This document shows, piece after piece, positions 1 to 9,067 of a DNA stretch of 64,000 bases. The position numbers and the translations under genes are program-made. Location of the stretch: contig NZ_VIRG01000056.1 of the NCBI RefSeq assembly GCF_008107695.1, forward strand, positions 124,001 to 188,000. The letters are read 5' to 3'. The stretch's first letter is position 1, and every line of letters begins with the position of its first letter. Source of the stretch: Stappia sp. BW2 (lineage in GTDB: Bacteria > Pseudomonadota > Alphaproteobacteria > Rhizobiales > Stappiaceae). Below the pieces are notes generated by a model, which searched no databases, was not told the origin of the DNA, and was given only the letters and a program-made list of their open reading frames with translations.

Positions 1-1
1 G

Positions 2-724
2 GAACAGAGCGGCCGCGTTTCCAATGCGTCCTCCCAGGCGGCCCACAACGTGGAGACAGTTGCCGCGGCAGCGGAGGAACTGTCGGCATCGGTCAACGAA
101 ATCCGCCGTCAGGTGCAGTCTTCCAGCGAGATTGCAGCCCGCGCCGCCGGGGAAGCCCAGTCCACCAACCAGCGCATGCATGGCCTCTCCGAAAGCGCCA
201 GCCGCATTGGTGAAGTCGTGACGCTGATCCAGGCAATTGCCGAGCAGACCAACCTTCTGGCCCTGAACGCGACCATCGAAGCGGCGCGCGCCGGCGAAGC
301 CGGCAGGGGCTTCGCTGTCGTTGCGGCGGAAGTCAAGGACCTGGCCACCCAGACGTCCAAGGCGACCGAGGAAATCTCCAGCCAGATCACGGCGATCCAG
401 GACGAGACCGGCCATGCGGCCAGCGCCATCTCCTCGGTTACGGAAATCATCAACAACATGAACGAAATCGCTTCGTCCATCGCGTCCTCCGTGGAGGAGC
501 AGGGTGTTGCGACGCAGGAGATCGCCAGCAATGCGACTGAAGCGTCGCGCAGCACGGTGGAAGTGACAACAAACATCGAGACCGTTGCAGCGGCCGCCGA
601 AAACACCCGCGATACCGCGGAAAAGGTCGACAGCTCCGCGCGGCAACTGAAGGAAAACGCCTCGATGCTGCGCAATCAGGTTGCCACCTTCCTGCAGGAA
701 GTGCGCAAGCGTTCCGTCGCCTAA
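2..724 (+). CDS. methyl-accepting chemotaxis protein, C-terminal part (gene starts before the window)
   Basis: Only the cytoplasmic signalling end of a chemoreceptor is present; sensor, membrane and HAMP parts lie to the left of base 1. The frame is open from base 2. Bases 230-349 encode the highly conserved hairpin tip ([20 protein letters not shown] followed by [14 protein letters not shown]), where receptors contact CheA and CheW. The flanking Ala/Glu/Ser-rich helices have the heptad pattern of the methylation regions. The protein ends in KRSVA, without a CheR-binding pentapeptide. The ligand cannot be told from this fragment. A strong hairpin terminator follows directly. Confidence 0.95.
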   Translation, partial: EQSGRVSNASSQAAHNVETVAAAAEELSASVNEIRRQVQSSSEIAARAAGEAQSTNQRMHGLSESASRIGEVVTLIQAIAEQTNLLALNATIEAARAGEAGRGFAVVAAEVKDLATQTSKATEEISSQITAIQDETGHAASAISSVTEIINNMNEIASSIASSVEEQGVATQEIASNATEASRSTVEVTTNIETVAAAAENTRDTAEKVDSSARQLKENASMLRNQVATFLQEVRKRSVA

Positions 725-742
725 GCTGGCAAACAGCATTTA

Positions 743-777
743 AAAGGCCCGCGGTCTTTCAAGACTGCGGGCCTTTC
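743..777. terminator. bidirectional intrinsic terminator between chemoreceptor and tetR
   Basis: A 15 bp stem (AAAGGCCCGCGGTCT pairing with AGACTGCGGGCCTTT, one G-T pair) with a 4 nt loop is flanked by A's on the left and T's on the right. It can serve the rightward receptor gene and the convergent leftward tetR gene. Confidence 0.85.
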
Positions 778-801
778 TCGCGTCTGCCTTAACGTGCCTG
801 G

Positions 802-1404
802 TCAGGTTGGAGGCGCTGTCAAAAGGCCTTCTCCCAGAACCTTGAAAGCGTCGATCACCTTCTTCAGATCCGCTTGCGGGTCATTGCTCGCCGCAATCCA
901 AAGGGCGGCATTGAAGGCAGCTCCGTTCAAAAGCCGCGCAGCAGCTTCCGCATCAACGGGTTTTACGAGACCTTCGGCGATCAACCGTTCAAGCGCACTT
1001 GTTGTGGTTTGCAGGCAGAGGTTCTGGCTTGGCCACTGGGACGGATCGCCAAGCACGGATGGTCCGTCGAGCAGCACGATGCGTTGCACTTCGGGTTTCA
1101 GGGCCATCTCGATATAGGCGATGCCTTCTGCCATGAGCGATTCCCATTCGCTCCCGCCAAGCCGACTGGCGGCTTCTTTGGCCTCGGCTGCGATTTCACC
1201 ATCGAGCTGATTGACGACCGCCTGTAGCAGGCCTTTCTTGTCTCCGAAATTGTGGTAAAGCGCGCCGCGCGTCAGGCCGACCGAGGCGGTCAATTCATCC
1301 ATGGACGCAGCTGCATAGCCTTGTTCGGCAAAGGCTTTTCGCCCTGCAGCAATCAGCTTTGCCCGCGTTTCTTCCATCATTTCGGCTCGTTTTCCAGGCG
1401 CCAT
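802..1404 (-). CDS. TetR/AcrR family transcriptional repressor
   Basis: A 200-residue TetR-family regulator. The N-terminal helix-turn-helix spans about residues 13-58 and includes the family signature GLTRGALYHNFGDKKGLL. The rest is the variable ligand-binding, dimerising domain. I chose the ATG at 1404 because it follows a GAGGTAG Shine-Dalgarno. Frames starting further upstream would read through the operators. Three 17 bp palindromes lie between this gene and the divergent ridA-like gene, so the repressor probably controls both itself and that gene. The inducer is unknown. Confidence 0.9.
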   Translation of the reverse strand: MAPGKRAEMMEETRAKLIAAGRKAFAEQGYAAASMDELTASVGLTRGALYHNFGDKKGLLQAVVNQLDGEIAAEAKEAASRLGGSEWESLMAEGIAYIEMALKPEVQRIVLLDGPSVLGDPSQWPSQNLCLQTTTSALERLIAEGLVKPVDAEAAARLLNGAAFNAALWIAASNDPQADLKKVIDAFKVLGEGLLTAPPT

Positions 1405-1421
1405 CCCTACCTCGCAGATTC

Positions 1422-1438
1422 GCATACGCCGCGTATGC
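1422..1438. promoter_or_regulatory. putative TetR operator 1
   Basis: Perfect 17 bp palindrome GCATACGCCGCGTATGC, 18 bp upstream of the tetR start. It shares the half-site CATACG with two further copies in the same intergenic region. Confidence 0.75.
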
Positions 1439-1444
1439 CAATTG

Positions 1445-1461
1445 ACATACGTCATGTATGT
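1445..1461. promoter_or_regulatory. putative TetR operator 2
   Basis: Palindrome ACATACGTCATGTATGT with one mismatched pair. Its centre is 23 bp from that of operator 1. Confidence 0.72.
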
Positions 1462-1470
1462 GAGTTATTC

Positions 1471-1487
1471 ACATACGCAGCGTATCT
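1471..1487. promoter_or_regulatory. putative TetR operator 3
   Basis: Palindrome ACATACGCAGCGTATCT with one mismatched pair. Its centre is 26 bp from that of operator 2 and it lies 62 bp upstream of the RidA-family start codon. Confidence 0.7.
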
Positions 1488-1548
1488 CAATAATCGCTCC
1501 CCGTTAAGCCCGGTTTCCCAGAGAAGCCGAACCCTCAAAGGACAGCAC

Positions 1549-1947
1549 ATGACCAAAAGCCAACCCGTTTTCCCGGAAGGCCGTCACGCCCTTTATGACA
1601 CGCATAAATACTCGGCCGCCCTTCGCTCCGGCGACCTTCTTTTTGTATCCGGTCAAGTCGGCAGCCGTGCGGACGGCACGCCAGAACCGAACTACGAAAA
1701 TCAGGTGCGCCTTGCCTTTGAAAACCTGCAAGCCGTGCTGAAAGCGGCAGGCTGCGGGCTGGATGATATCGTTGACGTCACGACCTTTCACACCGATCCG
1801 GAAAACCAGTTCGAGAGCTTGATGAAGGTGAAGGACGAGGTTTTCGACAAAGCCCCCTATCCGAACTGGACAGCTGTTGGCGTCAACTGGTTGGCCGGTT
1901 TCGATTTTGAAATCAAGGTCATCGCCCGTATCCCCGACACCGCCTGA
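1549..1947 (+). CDS. RidA/YjgF/UK114 family protein (probable imine or enamine deaminase)
   Basis: A 132-residue single-domain protein of the Rid family. The family's features are present: LFVSGQVG near residue 33, a QVRLAFENLQAVLKAAGCGL helix, VDVTTFHTD, and the C-terminal PNWTAVGVNWLAGFDFEIKV strand followed by IARIP. Rid proteins form trimers and hydrolyse reactive enamine/imine intermediates made by PLP enzymes, or act in other deamination steps. The gene faces away from tetR across three operators and is probably its regulated target. I cannot assign it to RidA itself rather than a Rid1-7 subgroup, so I give no symbol. Confidence 0.85.
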   Translation: MTKSQPVFPEGRHALYDTHKYSAALRSGDLLFVSGQVGSRADGTPEPNYENQVRLAFENLQAVLKAAGCGLDDIVDVTTFHTDPENQFESLMKVKDEVFDKAPYPNWTAVGVNWLAGFDFEIKVIARIPDTA

Positions 1948-2127
1948 CACCTGTTCGGCTGGCTTGCCGCCTGGTTTTCTCGAACCTCAAGCCAGGACAG
2001 GACAGACAAATAGCTTTCTGCGGTTGCAAGCTGCGAAGTGGCCCACCACGTGCGGAAGGCGCAAGAAGACGGTCGCGGACTGTTTCCAGCGCACATCTAC
2101 CAATGCCTGTACCATGGAGACCTGATC

Positions 2128-2952
2128 ATGAGCGACGCGGCGAACTGGCACCTTTCCGAGGAAATCCGAACATCCGCCGGTGTCGTGAAGGCAGGCCGGG
2201 CTGGAGAAGGGCCATCTCTGGTACTCGCCCATGGCTGGCCCTGGTCGTCCTGGTCCTGGCATCAGCTCATTCCAGAACTCTCAAAAAAGTTCCGCGTTCA
2301 CTGGTACGACATGCCGGGATACGGCCAGTCGGAAAAATCGCCAGAACAACGCACATCCCTCGACATCCAGGGCAAGGTCTTTGCCGAAATCCTTGATCAC
2401 TGGCAACTCGAACGGCCCTCGGTTGTGGCCCATGACTTCGGTGGGGCAACGACGTTGCGGGCGCATCTGTTGCACGGCTGTGATTTCGAGAAATACGTCC
2501 TGATGAACGTCGTTGCGCTTAGCCCCTGGGGGTCGGAGTTCTTCGACCACGTCGGCCGCCATGTGGAAGCCTTTGTCGGGCTGCCACCGCATATCCACCG
2601 CGCAGTTGTCGAGGCCTATATCGGTGGGGCCCTGGTGAATGAAATCGGGACCGAAGCTCGCGCGGCACTGGCAGCCCCCTGGCTGACGGAAGAAGGCCGC
2701 GGCAGCTTCTATCGCCAGTTTGCGCAGGCGGACGAAGCCTATACGAACGAGATCGAACCGCTTTACGGAGATATCCGCTGCCCGGTCAAGATCCTGTGGG
2801 GAGAGGACGACCCGTGGATCCCGATAGACCGTGGCCAGGCTCTGCATGCCGCCATTGCGCAATCGACCTTCGAACCACTGTCAAACGCGGGCCACCTGCC
2901 GCAACTCGAGGTTCCAGAACAGGTTCTGGGCAAATTGGCAGCCTTCCTCTGA
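2128..2952 (+). CDS. alpha/beta hydrolase with Asp nucleophile (epoxide hydrolase / haloalkane dehalogenase-like)
   Basis: A 274-residue alpha/beta-hydrolase. The oxyanion segment is HGWPWSS (residues 35-41). The nucleophile elbow reads HDFGG with Asp103 in the place where esterases carry Ser. The acid is Asp227 or Asp228 in WGEDDPW and the base is His256 in NAGHLPQ. An Asp nucleophile, together with the HGWP motif, is the signature of epoxide hydrolases and haloalkane or fluoroacetate dehalogenases; which of these applies is not clear. The start at 2128 is preceded by GGAGA. The gene lies 180 bp downstream of the RidA-like gene in the same direction. Confidence 0.85.
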   Translation: MSDAANWHLSEEIRTSAGVVKAGRAGEGPSLVLAHGWPWSSWSWHQLIPELSKKFRVHWYDMPGYGQSEKSPEQRTSLDIQGKVFAEILDHWQLERPSVVAHDFGGATTLRAHLLHGCDFEKYVLMNVVALSPWGSEFFDHVGRHVEAFVGLPPHIHRAVVEAYIGGALVNEIGTEARAALAAPWLTEEGRGSFYRQFAQADEAYTNEIEPLYGDIRCPVKILWGEDDPWIPIDRGQALHAAIAQSTFEPLSNAGHLPQLEVPEQVLGKLAAFL

Positions 2953-3002
2953 TGCAGGTGGGTCGGTCGCCTTGCCCGCTGCTCTTGGTCACCACGCGGC
3001 GG

Positions 3003-3968
3003 TCAGATCTTGCGCAGGGCGACCTTGGCAATCTTGTGGCTGGAATCCTTGGTGAGGATCAGGTCGGCGCGAGGCCGTGTCGGCAGGATGTTTTCGCGCA
3101 GGTTGACCAGGTTGATGTCATTCCAGATCCGGTTGGCGGTCGTGATCGCCTCCTGATCGGTGATCCTTGAGTACTTATGGAAATAGGATCCCGGATCTCG
3201 GAAGGCCGTCTCCCGCAGGTGCATGAAGCGGTCGACATACCAGTTCAGCAGCAGGGTTTCGTCGGCATCGATATAGACGGAGAAGTCGAAGAAATCCGAG
3301 ACAAACGGCACCGCGCGCCCGTCCTTGGGCAACTCGCGTGTCTGCAGGACGTTGAGGCCCTCGACAATGAGAATATCAGGCCGGTCAACCGTAACCGTGT
3401 GGCTGGGCATGACGTCGTAATAGAAGTGCGAATAGACCGGCGCGCGGACAAACCGCTTGCCGGCCTTGATGTCGGACAGGAATTTCAGCAACCGAGGCCT
3501 GTCGAAGCTTTCCGGAAACCCCTTCTTGGACATGAGCCCTTCGGCTTCCAGCACCGCATTGGGATAAAGAAAGCCGTCTGTGGTGATCAGATCAACCTTG
3601 GGGCTGGCTGGCCAGCGGGTCAGAAGCTCGCGCAGAACACGCGAGGTGGTGGACTTGCCGACAGACACGGACCCGGCCACGCCGATAATGAAGGGGGTCT
3701 TGCCATCGCGGGTGCCGAGAAAGTTCTGCGTTGCCTCGAAAATGCTGATCGTCGCTTCGGCGTAAAACGCGAGCAGGCGGGACAGCGGCAGATAGATCGT
3801 CTCGACCTGCTCGATGGAGACCGGCGCGTTAAGGCCCTGCAACTGTGCCACTTCACGCGCATCCAGCGTCATGGGCGTGTCCGCACGCAGTCTTGCCCAC
3901 TCGCGCTCGGTGAACACCTGGTACGGGGACAGATCCATGTCCAGGGCCGTGGCGACTTTCTGATCCAT
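3003..3968 (-). CDS. coaA: type I pantothenate kinase
   Basis: 321 residues, the usual length for CoaA. It phosphorylates pantothenate with ATP, the committed step of coenzyme A synthesis. The P-loop is [12 protein letters not shown] (residues 96-107), and the family stretches [10 protein letters not shown] and [10 protein letters not shown] follow. The gene is last in the leftward histidine operon, 60 bp after hisE; the same his-coaA linkage is usual in Rhizobiales. The C-terminus converges with the hydrolase gene, leaving a 50 bp gap with no clear hairpin. Confidence 0.96.
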   Translation of the reverse strand: MDQKVATALDMDLSPYQVFTEREWARLRADTPMTLDAREVAQLQGLNAPVSIEQVETIYLPLSRLLAFYAEATISIFEATQNFLGTRDGKTPFIIGVAGSVSVGKSTTSRVLRELLTRWPASPKVDLITTDGFLYPNAVLEAEGLMSKKGFPESFDRPRLLKFLSDIKAGKRFVRAPVYSHFYYDVMPSHTVTVDRPDILIVEGLNVLQTRELPKDGRAVPFVSDFFDFSVYIDADETLLLNWYVDRFMHLRETAFRDPGSYFHKYSRITDQEAITTANRIWNDINLVNLRENILPTRPRADLILTKDSSHKIAKVALRKI

Positions 3969-4028
3969 AACTTCGCAGTTCCTGCTGCGCGGCTGACGCC
4001 GGATCCGGGACAGGGCGAGTAACCCTGG

Positions 4029-4352
4029 TTATTCCTGAGGCCGGGACGCTTTTTCTTCCAGTCCGGTTTGACCCGTACGGCTCGCAAGCTCCTTCATAAC
4101 ATCCCCTAAGGGAACATTGGAGACGTTGAGAACCACCAACAGGTGATAAAGCACATCGGCGGCCTCGGCCGTCAACTCCTGCCGGTCCTTCTGAACGGCG
4201 GCAATCGCCGCCTCAACCGCTTCCTCCCCCAGCTTCTGGGCGCATTTGGCAACGCCCTTGTTGACGAGCTTGCGCGTGTAGGACTTTTCGTCCGCGCTAT
4301 TCGCACGTGCAGCAATAATGGCGTCCAGATCTTCCAAAGTGAAGTCGGTCAT
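4029..4352 (-). CDS. hisE: phosphoribosyl-ATP pyrophosphatase
   Basis: 107 residues, all-alpha MazG-like fold. HisE removes pyrophosphate from phosphoribosyl-ATP, the second step of histidine synthesis. The metal-binding helix [14 protein letters not shown] and the following [12 protein letters not shown] match the family. HisE is a separate gene here and is not fused to hisI; hisI is not in the window. It lies 24 bp after hisF in the operon. Confidence 0.95.
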   Translation of the reverse strand: MTDFTLEDLDAIIAARANSADEKSYTRKLVNKGVAKCAQKLGEEAVEAAIAAVQKDRQELTAEAADVLYHLLVVLNVSNVPLGDVMKELASRTGQTGLEEKASRPQE

Positions 4353-4376
4353 TCGGCTAGTTCCCTTGAGGCCGTT

Positions 4377-5156
4377 TCAGGCGTCGAGGCGCATCGGTAC
4401 GCCAGCGTCGTTCATGAAGTGCTTGGCTTCCTGAATGGTGTGTTCGCCAAAGTGGAAGATCGAGGCAGCGAGGACGGCAGTTGCGTGACCATCGCGGATG
4501 CCTTCAACCATGTGATCCAGATTGCCGACACCACCCGAAGCAATCACGGGCACCGGCACTGCATCGGCAATCGCCCGGGTGAGGGCGATGTTGTAGCCGG
4601 ATTTTGTACCATCCCGGTCCATCGAGGTGACCAGTAGCTCACCAGCTCCTAAATCAACCACCTTTCTGGCGAATTCGACCGCATCGATGCCAGTGGCGTT
4701 GCGGCCGCCATGGGTGAAGATCTCGAATTTTTCCGGTTCGCCCGGCGCGTTGACCTGCTTGGCGTCGATGGAGACGACGATGCACTGCGCTCCGAATTTC
4801 TCTGCCGCTTCGCGCACGAAATCCGGATTGGTGACAGCTGCCGTGTTGATCGACACCTTGTCGGCCCCGGCGATCAGCAGCTTGCGGATGTCTTCCACCG
4901 TGCGCACGCCGCCACCGACGGTCACTGGCATGAAACAGGCCTCCGCCGTGCGCCGGACAACGTCGTAGATCGTGTCCCGGCCCTCGTGACTGGCCGTGAT
5001 GTCCAGAAAGCACAGTTCGTCCGCACCGGCCGCGTCATAGGCCTTGGCAGCTTCCACCGGGTCACCGGCATCGACCAGATCAACGAAGTTGACGCCCTTG
5101 ACGACACGGCCGTCCTTGACGTCGAGACAGGGAATGACACGGGCTTTCAAGGTCAT
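4377..5156 (-). CDS. hisF: imidazole glycerol phosphate synthase, cyclase subunit
   Basis: 259 residues, (beta/alpha)8 barrel. With HisH it converts PRFAR and ammonia to imidazole glycerol phosphate and AICAR. The two catalytic aspartates are in place: Asp12 in CLDVKDGR and Asp131 in VVSIDAK. Phosphate-binding glycine loops GGGVRT and IASGGVG are visible. Its start overlaps the hisA stop by 4 bp (ATGA), a sign of translational coupling. Confidence 0.97.
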   Translation of the reverse strand: MTLKARVIPCLDVKDGRVVKGVNFVDLVDAGDPVEAAKAYDAAGADELCFLDITASHEGRDTIYDVVRRTAEACFMPVTVGGGVRTVEDIRKLLIAGADKVSINTAAVTNPDFVREAAEKFGAQCIVVSIDAKQVNAPGEPEKFEIFTHGGRNATGIDAVEFARKVVDLGAGELLVTSMDRDGTKSGYNIALTRAIADAVPVPVIASGGVGNLDHMVEGIRDGHATAVLAASIFHFGEHTIQEAKHFMNDAGVPMRLDA

Positions 5157-5896
5157 GATGCTTTGCTCCGCGCGGCCTGGATCAGATCCATGGCTTCTTT
5201 CGGATCGAGACGGCCATCATAAAGCGCCCGTCCGGAGATCGCGCCTTCCAGGATAGCGCAGTCGGGCTCCAGCAGGCGGTGGATGTCGTCAATCGACGCA
5301 AGGCCGCCGGAAGCGATGACCGGAATGGAGACCGCCCGGGCAAGTTCCAGGGTCGAGGGAATGTTGAGGCCCTTCAGGACGCCGTCCCGGTCGATATCGG
5401 TGTAGATGATCGCCGCAACGCCTGCGTCCTCGAACTGTCTGGCCAGGTCGACGGCAGTCAGTTCGGACGTTTCCGCCCAGCCCTCGACAGCGACATAGCC
5501 GCCCTTGGCGTCGATACCGACGGCAATCTTGCCCGGGAACTTGCGGCAGGCTTCTTTCACCAGCTCGGGATCGCGCACCGCAATCGTGCCCAGAATGACG
5601 CGGCTGATGCCCTTGTCCAGCCAGGTTTCGATATGATCCAGCGTCCTGATCCCGCCACCCAGCTGCACCGGGTTCTTCGTTGCCCCCAGAATGGCATCGA
5701 CAGCCGCGCCGTTGACGCTCTCGCCGGCGAAAGCGCCGTTGAGGTCGACCACATGGAGCCATTCGAAGCCCTGGTCCTCGAACGCCCGGGCTTGCGCACC
5801 CGGGTTATCGTTGAACACGGTTGCCTGGTCCATGTCGCCCAATTTCAGGCGAACGCACTGGCCATCCTTCAGATCGATGGCGGGAAAGAGGATCAT
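5153..5896 (-). CDS. hisA: 1-(5-phosphoribosyl)-5-[(5-phosphoribosylamino)methylideneamino]imidazole-4-carboxamide isomerase
   Basis: 247 residues, a (beta/alpha)8 barrel related to HisF. It isomerises ProFAR to PRFAR. Catalytic Asp8 (PAIDLKDG) and Asp129 (VGIDAKGG) are present, as are the glycine-rich phosphate loops LGGGIRT and IASGGLAS. It is 6 bp downstream of the DUF1330 gene and overlaps hisF by 4 bp. Confidence 0.97.
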   Translation of the reverse strand: MILFPAIDLKDGQCVRLKLGDMDQATVFNDNPGAQARAFEDQGFEWLHVVDLNGAFAGESVNGAAVDAILGATKNPVQLGGGIRTLDHIETWLDKGISRVILGTIAVRDPELVKEACRKFPGKIAVGIDAKGGYVAVEGWAETSELTAVDLARQFEDAGVAAIIYTDIDRDGVLKGLNIPSTLELARAVSIPVIASGGLASIDDIHRLLEPDCAILEGAISGRALYDGRLDPKEAMDLIQAARSKAS

Positions 5897-5902
5897 GTCG
5901 CT

Positions 5903-6190
5903 TTAATTTCCTTCAACGATGACGATTTCGCCATCGGCTACTTTCTGGCGGATTTTCACCGCTTCCTGATATTCGGGCGAATTATAGCAATCCACCGCGT
6001 GCTGGAAGCTCGGAAATTCGATGATGACGTTGCGGGCCCGGCCGGGCCCTTCAATGGCGTTGGTCTTGCCGCCGCGGGCCAGGAAGTTGGCGCCGAACCG
6101 CTCGAAAGCGGGCTTTGCCGTTTCCACATATGCCGGATATCCGTCGGCGTCGTGCACGTCGACACGGGCGATCCAGTAACCTTTGCTCAT
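5903..6190 (-). CDS. DUF1330 domain protein inside the histidine operon
   Basis: A 95-residue protein beginning MSKGYWIARVDVHD, typical of the DUF1330 dimeric ferredoxin-like (Dabb-like) family. It continues with FERFGANFLARGGK and RNVIIEFPSFQHAVDCYNSPEYQEA. The start is set by a perfect GGAGG Shine-Dalgarno six bases upstream. No reaction is established for the family. It sits between hisH (25 bp upstream) and hisA (6 bp downstream), so it should be co-transcribed with histidine genes. A role in the pathway is not shown by the sequence. Confidence 0.88.
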   Translation of the reverse strand: MSKGYWIARVDVHDADGYPAYVETAKPAFERFGANFLARGGKTNAIEGPGRARNVIIEFPSFQHAVDCYNSPEYQEAVKIRQKVADGEIVIVEGN

Positions 6191-6215
6191 TTTGGCCTCC
6201 CAGGCGCTTCTGGTT

Positions 6216-6869
6216 TCAAGGGGTCCAGTCCAGGAAATTGGCAATCAGCTCAAGACCGAGCCGCTGGCTTTTTTCCGGGTGGAACTGGGTACCGATCATG
6301 TTGTCCTTCGCCACCATGGCGGTGAAGGTGCCGGCATAGTCGAACGTCGCCAGACGGTCTTCCGTCCGGGCGCAGGCAAAGTGGAAAGAGTGCACGAAAT
6401 AGGCATGCAGGCCATCCGGCCCGGTTTCCAGGCCCTTGAACACCGGGTGGCTTTCCGGGCGAAGATTGATGGTGTTCCAGCCCATGTGCGGGATCTTCAG
6501 CGTCTTGTCGGCCGGTTCCATGGCGGTGACGTCGCCATCGACCCAGCCAAGGCCTTCAATGGTTTCGAATTCCAATCCGCGGCTCGCCATAAGTTGCATG
6601 CCAACGCAGATTCCGAAGAACGGCTTGCCGTCCTTGCGCACGGCCTGCTCCAGCGCTTCGGGCATGCCTTCGACGGCCCACAGGCCGCGCTTGCAGTCGG
6701 CAAAGGCGCCGACGCCCGGCAGCACCACACGGTCAGCCTTCAGAACCCTTTCCGGGTCGGACGTGACGATCACATCAGGCGTGTGGGCGTGGGCGCGGGC
6801 CGCGCGCTCGAACGCCTTTTCGGCCGAGCGCAGATTGCCCGAGCCATAATCGATAATCGCAATTGTCAT
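6216..6869 (-). CDS. hisH: imidazole glycerol phosphate synthase, glutamine amidotransferase subunit
   Basis: 217 residues, class I glutamine amidotransferase that feeds ammonia to HisF. The catalytic triad is visible: Cys88 in [10 protein letters not shown], and His197 and Glu199 in TQFHPEKS. The oxyanion-strand motif PGVGAFADC is also present. The start overlaps the DUF2628 stop by 4 bp. Confidence 0.97.
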   Translation of the reverse strand: MTIAIIDYGSGNLRSAEKAFERAARAHAHTPDVIVTSDPERVLKADRVVLPGVGAFADCKRGLWAVEGMPEALEQAVRKDGKPFFGICVGMQLMASRGLEFETIEGLGWVDGDVTAMEPADKTLKIPHMGWNTINLRPESHPVFKGLETGPDGLHAYFVHSFHFACARTEDRLATFDYAGTFTAMVAKDNMIGTQFHPEKSQRLGLELIANFLDWTP

Positions 6870-7369
6870 TGACGGGTCTCCGGACCGAGGGTCAGGCCCA
6901 CCACCTGCTCGCTGCCGACCCTTGGGATGATCGGGTGGGAGGCGGGGCGCTGTTGCCGGTCGATTTGGGGTCTGGGCGGCAAAACCTTGTCCGCCGCCTT
7001 ATGGAGAAAACGAAGTTCGGCTTCGGACTTGTTGAGCGCGTCGACGATGCCGACAACACGCCAGCCCTTGCGCGCCAGCGACCAGCGGCGCAGCGCCTGG
7101 GCTTCCAGACCGAACAGGATAGAGGTGAAAAGAGCGACAACCGTCGTGGCTTCCTGACTGACGGACAACGCCAGGATTTCGATTGCCAGCGTCGCGGCAA
7201 GATAGCCGAGCAGCACCAGCCACATCCGGTTGACCAGCAGCCAGATGACGGCAAACAGGAACGCAAGCGTCGAAAAGCCGTCCGGAATGAAGGCAAGCCG
7301 GTCGGTCTGGCGTGGATCGCCAGCCAAATCCTCAAACTCTGGCGGAGCCATCACAACATATGTGCTCAT
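6866..7369 (-). CDS. DUF2628 membrane protein of the histidine operon
   Basis: A 167-residue protein with a hydrophobic middle (about residues 32-90) that should give two or three membrane segments, including [21 protein letters not shown] soluble Arg-rich tail follows. The DUF2628 assignment rests on the N-terminal pattern and on position: a gene of this family regularly lies between hisB and hisH in Rhizobiales. The function is unknown. It is 15 bp after hisB and overlaps hisH by 4 bp. Confidence 0.8.
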   Translation of the reverse strand: MSTYVVMAPPEFEDLAGDPRQTDRLAFIPDGFSTLAFLFAVIWLLVNRMWLVLLGYLAATLAIEILALSVSQEATTVVALFTSILFGLEAQALRRWSLARKGWRVVGIVDALNKSEAELRFLHKAADKVLPPRPQIDRQQRPASHPIIPRVGSEQVVGLTLGPETRQ

Positions 7370-7384
7370 GCGCCGTTTCCTGCC

Positions 7385-7978
7385 CTAGCCGCCGAGCTGG
7401 CCCTTGGTGGTCGGAATGCGGTCTGCCTGCCGCGGGTCAATCTCCATCGCCTTGCGCAACGAACGCGCAACCGCTTTGAAGCAGGTTTCGGCAATGTGAT
7501 GGCAATTGGAGCCATAAAGATTGGCGATATGAAGAGTGATCCCGGAATTCATCGCGAAGGCCCGGAAAAACTCCTCGAACAGCTCCGTGTCGAAATCACC
7601 GATCTTGTCCCGGTCGAAGGTGACGTCCCAAACAAGGAACGGACGGCCGGAGACATCCAGCGCGCAGCGGGTCAGCGCCTCGTCCATGGCAAGGTGGGTG
7701 TCGGCATAGCGGGTGATGCCCGCCATGTCGCCCAGAGCCTTGGAAATCGCCTGGCCCAGCGCGATGCCGGTGTCCTCGACCGTATGGTGAAAGTCGATAT
7801 GGGTGTCGCCATCGGCGCGCGCCTTGATATCGATCAGCGAATGTCGCGACAGTTGCTCCAGCATATGGTCGAAGAACCCGATACCGGTCTTGACGTCGTA
7901 AGTGCCCGTACCGTCCAGGTTGATCTCGACCGAGATGCGGGTTTCCTTGGTGTCGCGCGATACACTCGCAGTGCGCAT
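7385..7978 (-). CDS. hisB: imidazoleglycerol-phosphate dehydratase
   Basis: 197 residues, the monofunctional form without the histidinol-phosphatase domain found in enterics. It dehydrates imidazole glycerol phosphate with manganese. Metal-binding His clusters are visible in [26 protein letters not shown] and [14 protein letters not shown]. It is the first gene of the leftward operon hisB-DUF2628-hisH-DUF1330-hisA-hisF-hisE-coaA. The promoter should lie in the 176 bp divergent gap to the SDR gene. I see no histidine leader peptide there. Confidence 0.97.
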   Translation of the reverse strand: MRTASVSRDTKETRISVEINLDGTGTYDVKTGIGFFDHMLEQLSRHSLIDIKARADGDTHIDFHHTVEDTGIALGQAISKALGDMAGITRYADTHLAMDEALTRCALDVSGRPFLVWDVTFDRDKIGDFDTELFEEFFRAFAMNSGITLHIANLYGSNCHHIAETCFKAVARSLRKAMEIDPRQADRIPTTKGQLGG

Positions 7979-8154
7979 GTGCTGATGCCCCGTGCAGTGG
8001 GAAAGAAGAACCGCGGTGTTGTAGCAGCCTGAACCGCCTAAGAAAATAGCGGTTTCATAGTGAAAGGGTTCTGCGGCCGGTCTATCGTGCGGACAAGCAA
8101 ATCGGCGTCAGCCTATCTGCAGGTTCCTGAAATTCACTTTGGGGGAAATCCATT

Positions 8155-9003
8155 ATGTACAATAAAGCCATTTCAGAAGGCGGGATTGCCGTCGTGACCG
8201 GCGCAGCCAGCGGTGTCGGGCTTGCCGCGGCCACGCGCTTCGCCCAGGCGGGATTGGGCGTGATCCTTGCCGATCTTCCCGGTGCTGAGCTGGAAGAGGC
8301 AACCGAAAAGGTTCGCGCCGCCAGTACGGTCGGTGTTGATATTCTCGCGGTTCCGACTGACGTCGGCGACATGGAGCAGGTCCAGGCCCTGGCCGACAAG
8401 GCTTTTGAAACGGGACCCGTCTCGGTTTTGATGAACAACGCCGGCATCAGCCTGCCGACATCCGCCTGGCAGGACTTCGACAACTGGGTCCGGCTGATGG
8501 ACATCAACTTCTACGGCGTCCTGCGCGGTGTCCATGCCTTCACACCGCGCCTGATCGAGGCTGCCCGACCGGCGGTCATCGTCAATACCGGCTCGAAACA
8601 GGGCATCACGACACCGCCGGGCAACCCCGGCTACAACACCACCAAGGCGGCGGTAAAGGTGCTCAGCGAACAACTGGCCCACGAGCTGCGCCAGACCAAT
8701 GCGCCCATTTCCGTGCATCTTTTCGTACCGGGCTTCACCTATACCGGCATGACCGCTGGTTATTTTCCGGAAAAACCGGCTGCGGCCTGGACCAGCGAAC
8801 AGACCGTCGATTATTTCATCGAGCGGATGTCGGCTGGCGATTTCTACATTCTGTGCCCGGACAATGATGTCGACACCACCAGGGACAAGCGCCGGGCAGA
8901 ATGGGCCATCGGCGATATCATCGAGAACCGGCCGGCGCTGTCGCGCTGGCATGACGACTACAAGGACGCCTTCGCGGAATTCGAGCGCACAGGCAAGGTG
9001 TAG
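8155..9003 (+). CDS. SDR family NAD(P)-dependent oxidoreductase
   Basis: 282 residues, classical short-chain dehydrogenase. The cofactor loop TGAASGVG is at residues 15-22, the NNAG motif at 94-97, catalytic Ser147, and YNTTK with Tyr160 and Lys164. The Asp after the second strand (ILADLP) suggests NAD rather than NADP. The substrate is not predictable. The start at 8155 is preceded by a GGGGGAA ribosome site. The gene diverges from hisB and is followed after 64 bp by pyrF. Confidence 0.9.
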   Translation: MYNKAISEGGIAVVTGAASGVGLAAATRFAQAGLGVILADLPGAELEEATEKVRAASTVGVDILAVPTDVGDMEQVQALADKAFETGPVSVLMNNAGISLPTSAWQDFDNWVRLMDINFYGVLRGVHAFTPRLIEAARPAVIVNTGSKQGITTPPGNPGYNTTKAAVKVLSEQLAHELRQTNAPISVHLFVPGFTYTGMTAGYFPEKPAAAWTSEQTVDYFIERMSAGDFYILCPDNDVDTTRDKRRAEWAIGDIIENRPALSRWHDDYKDAFAEFERTGKV

Positions 9004-9067
9004 TTCTGGCGCTGGGCGATCCATGGTGCTATGCACTGACACCTGCCCCAAAATCGAGGATCTGCCC

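Noticed and set aside
1252..1548. An N-terminal extension of the RidA protein
   Set aside because: It would read through all three operators and part of tetR, and Rid proteins are about 130 residues from the ATG at 1549.
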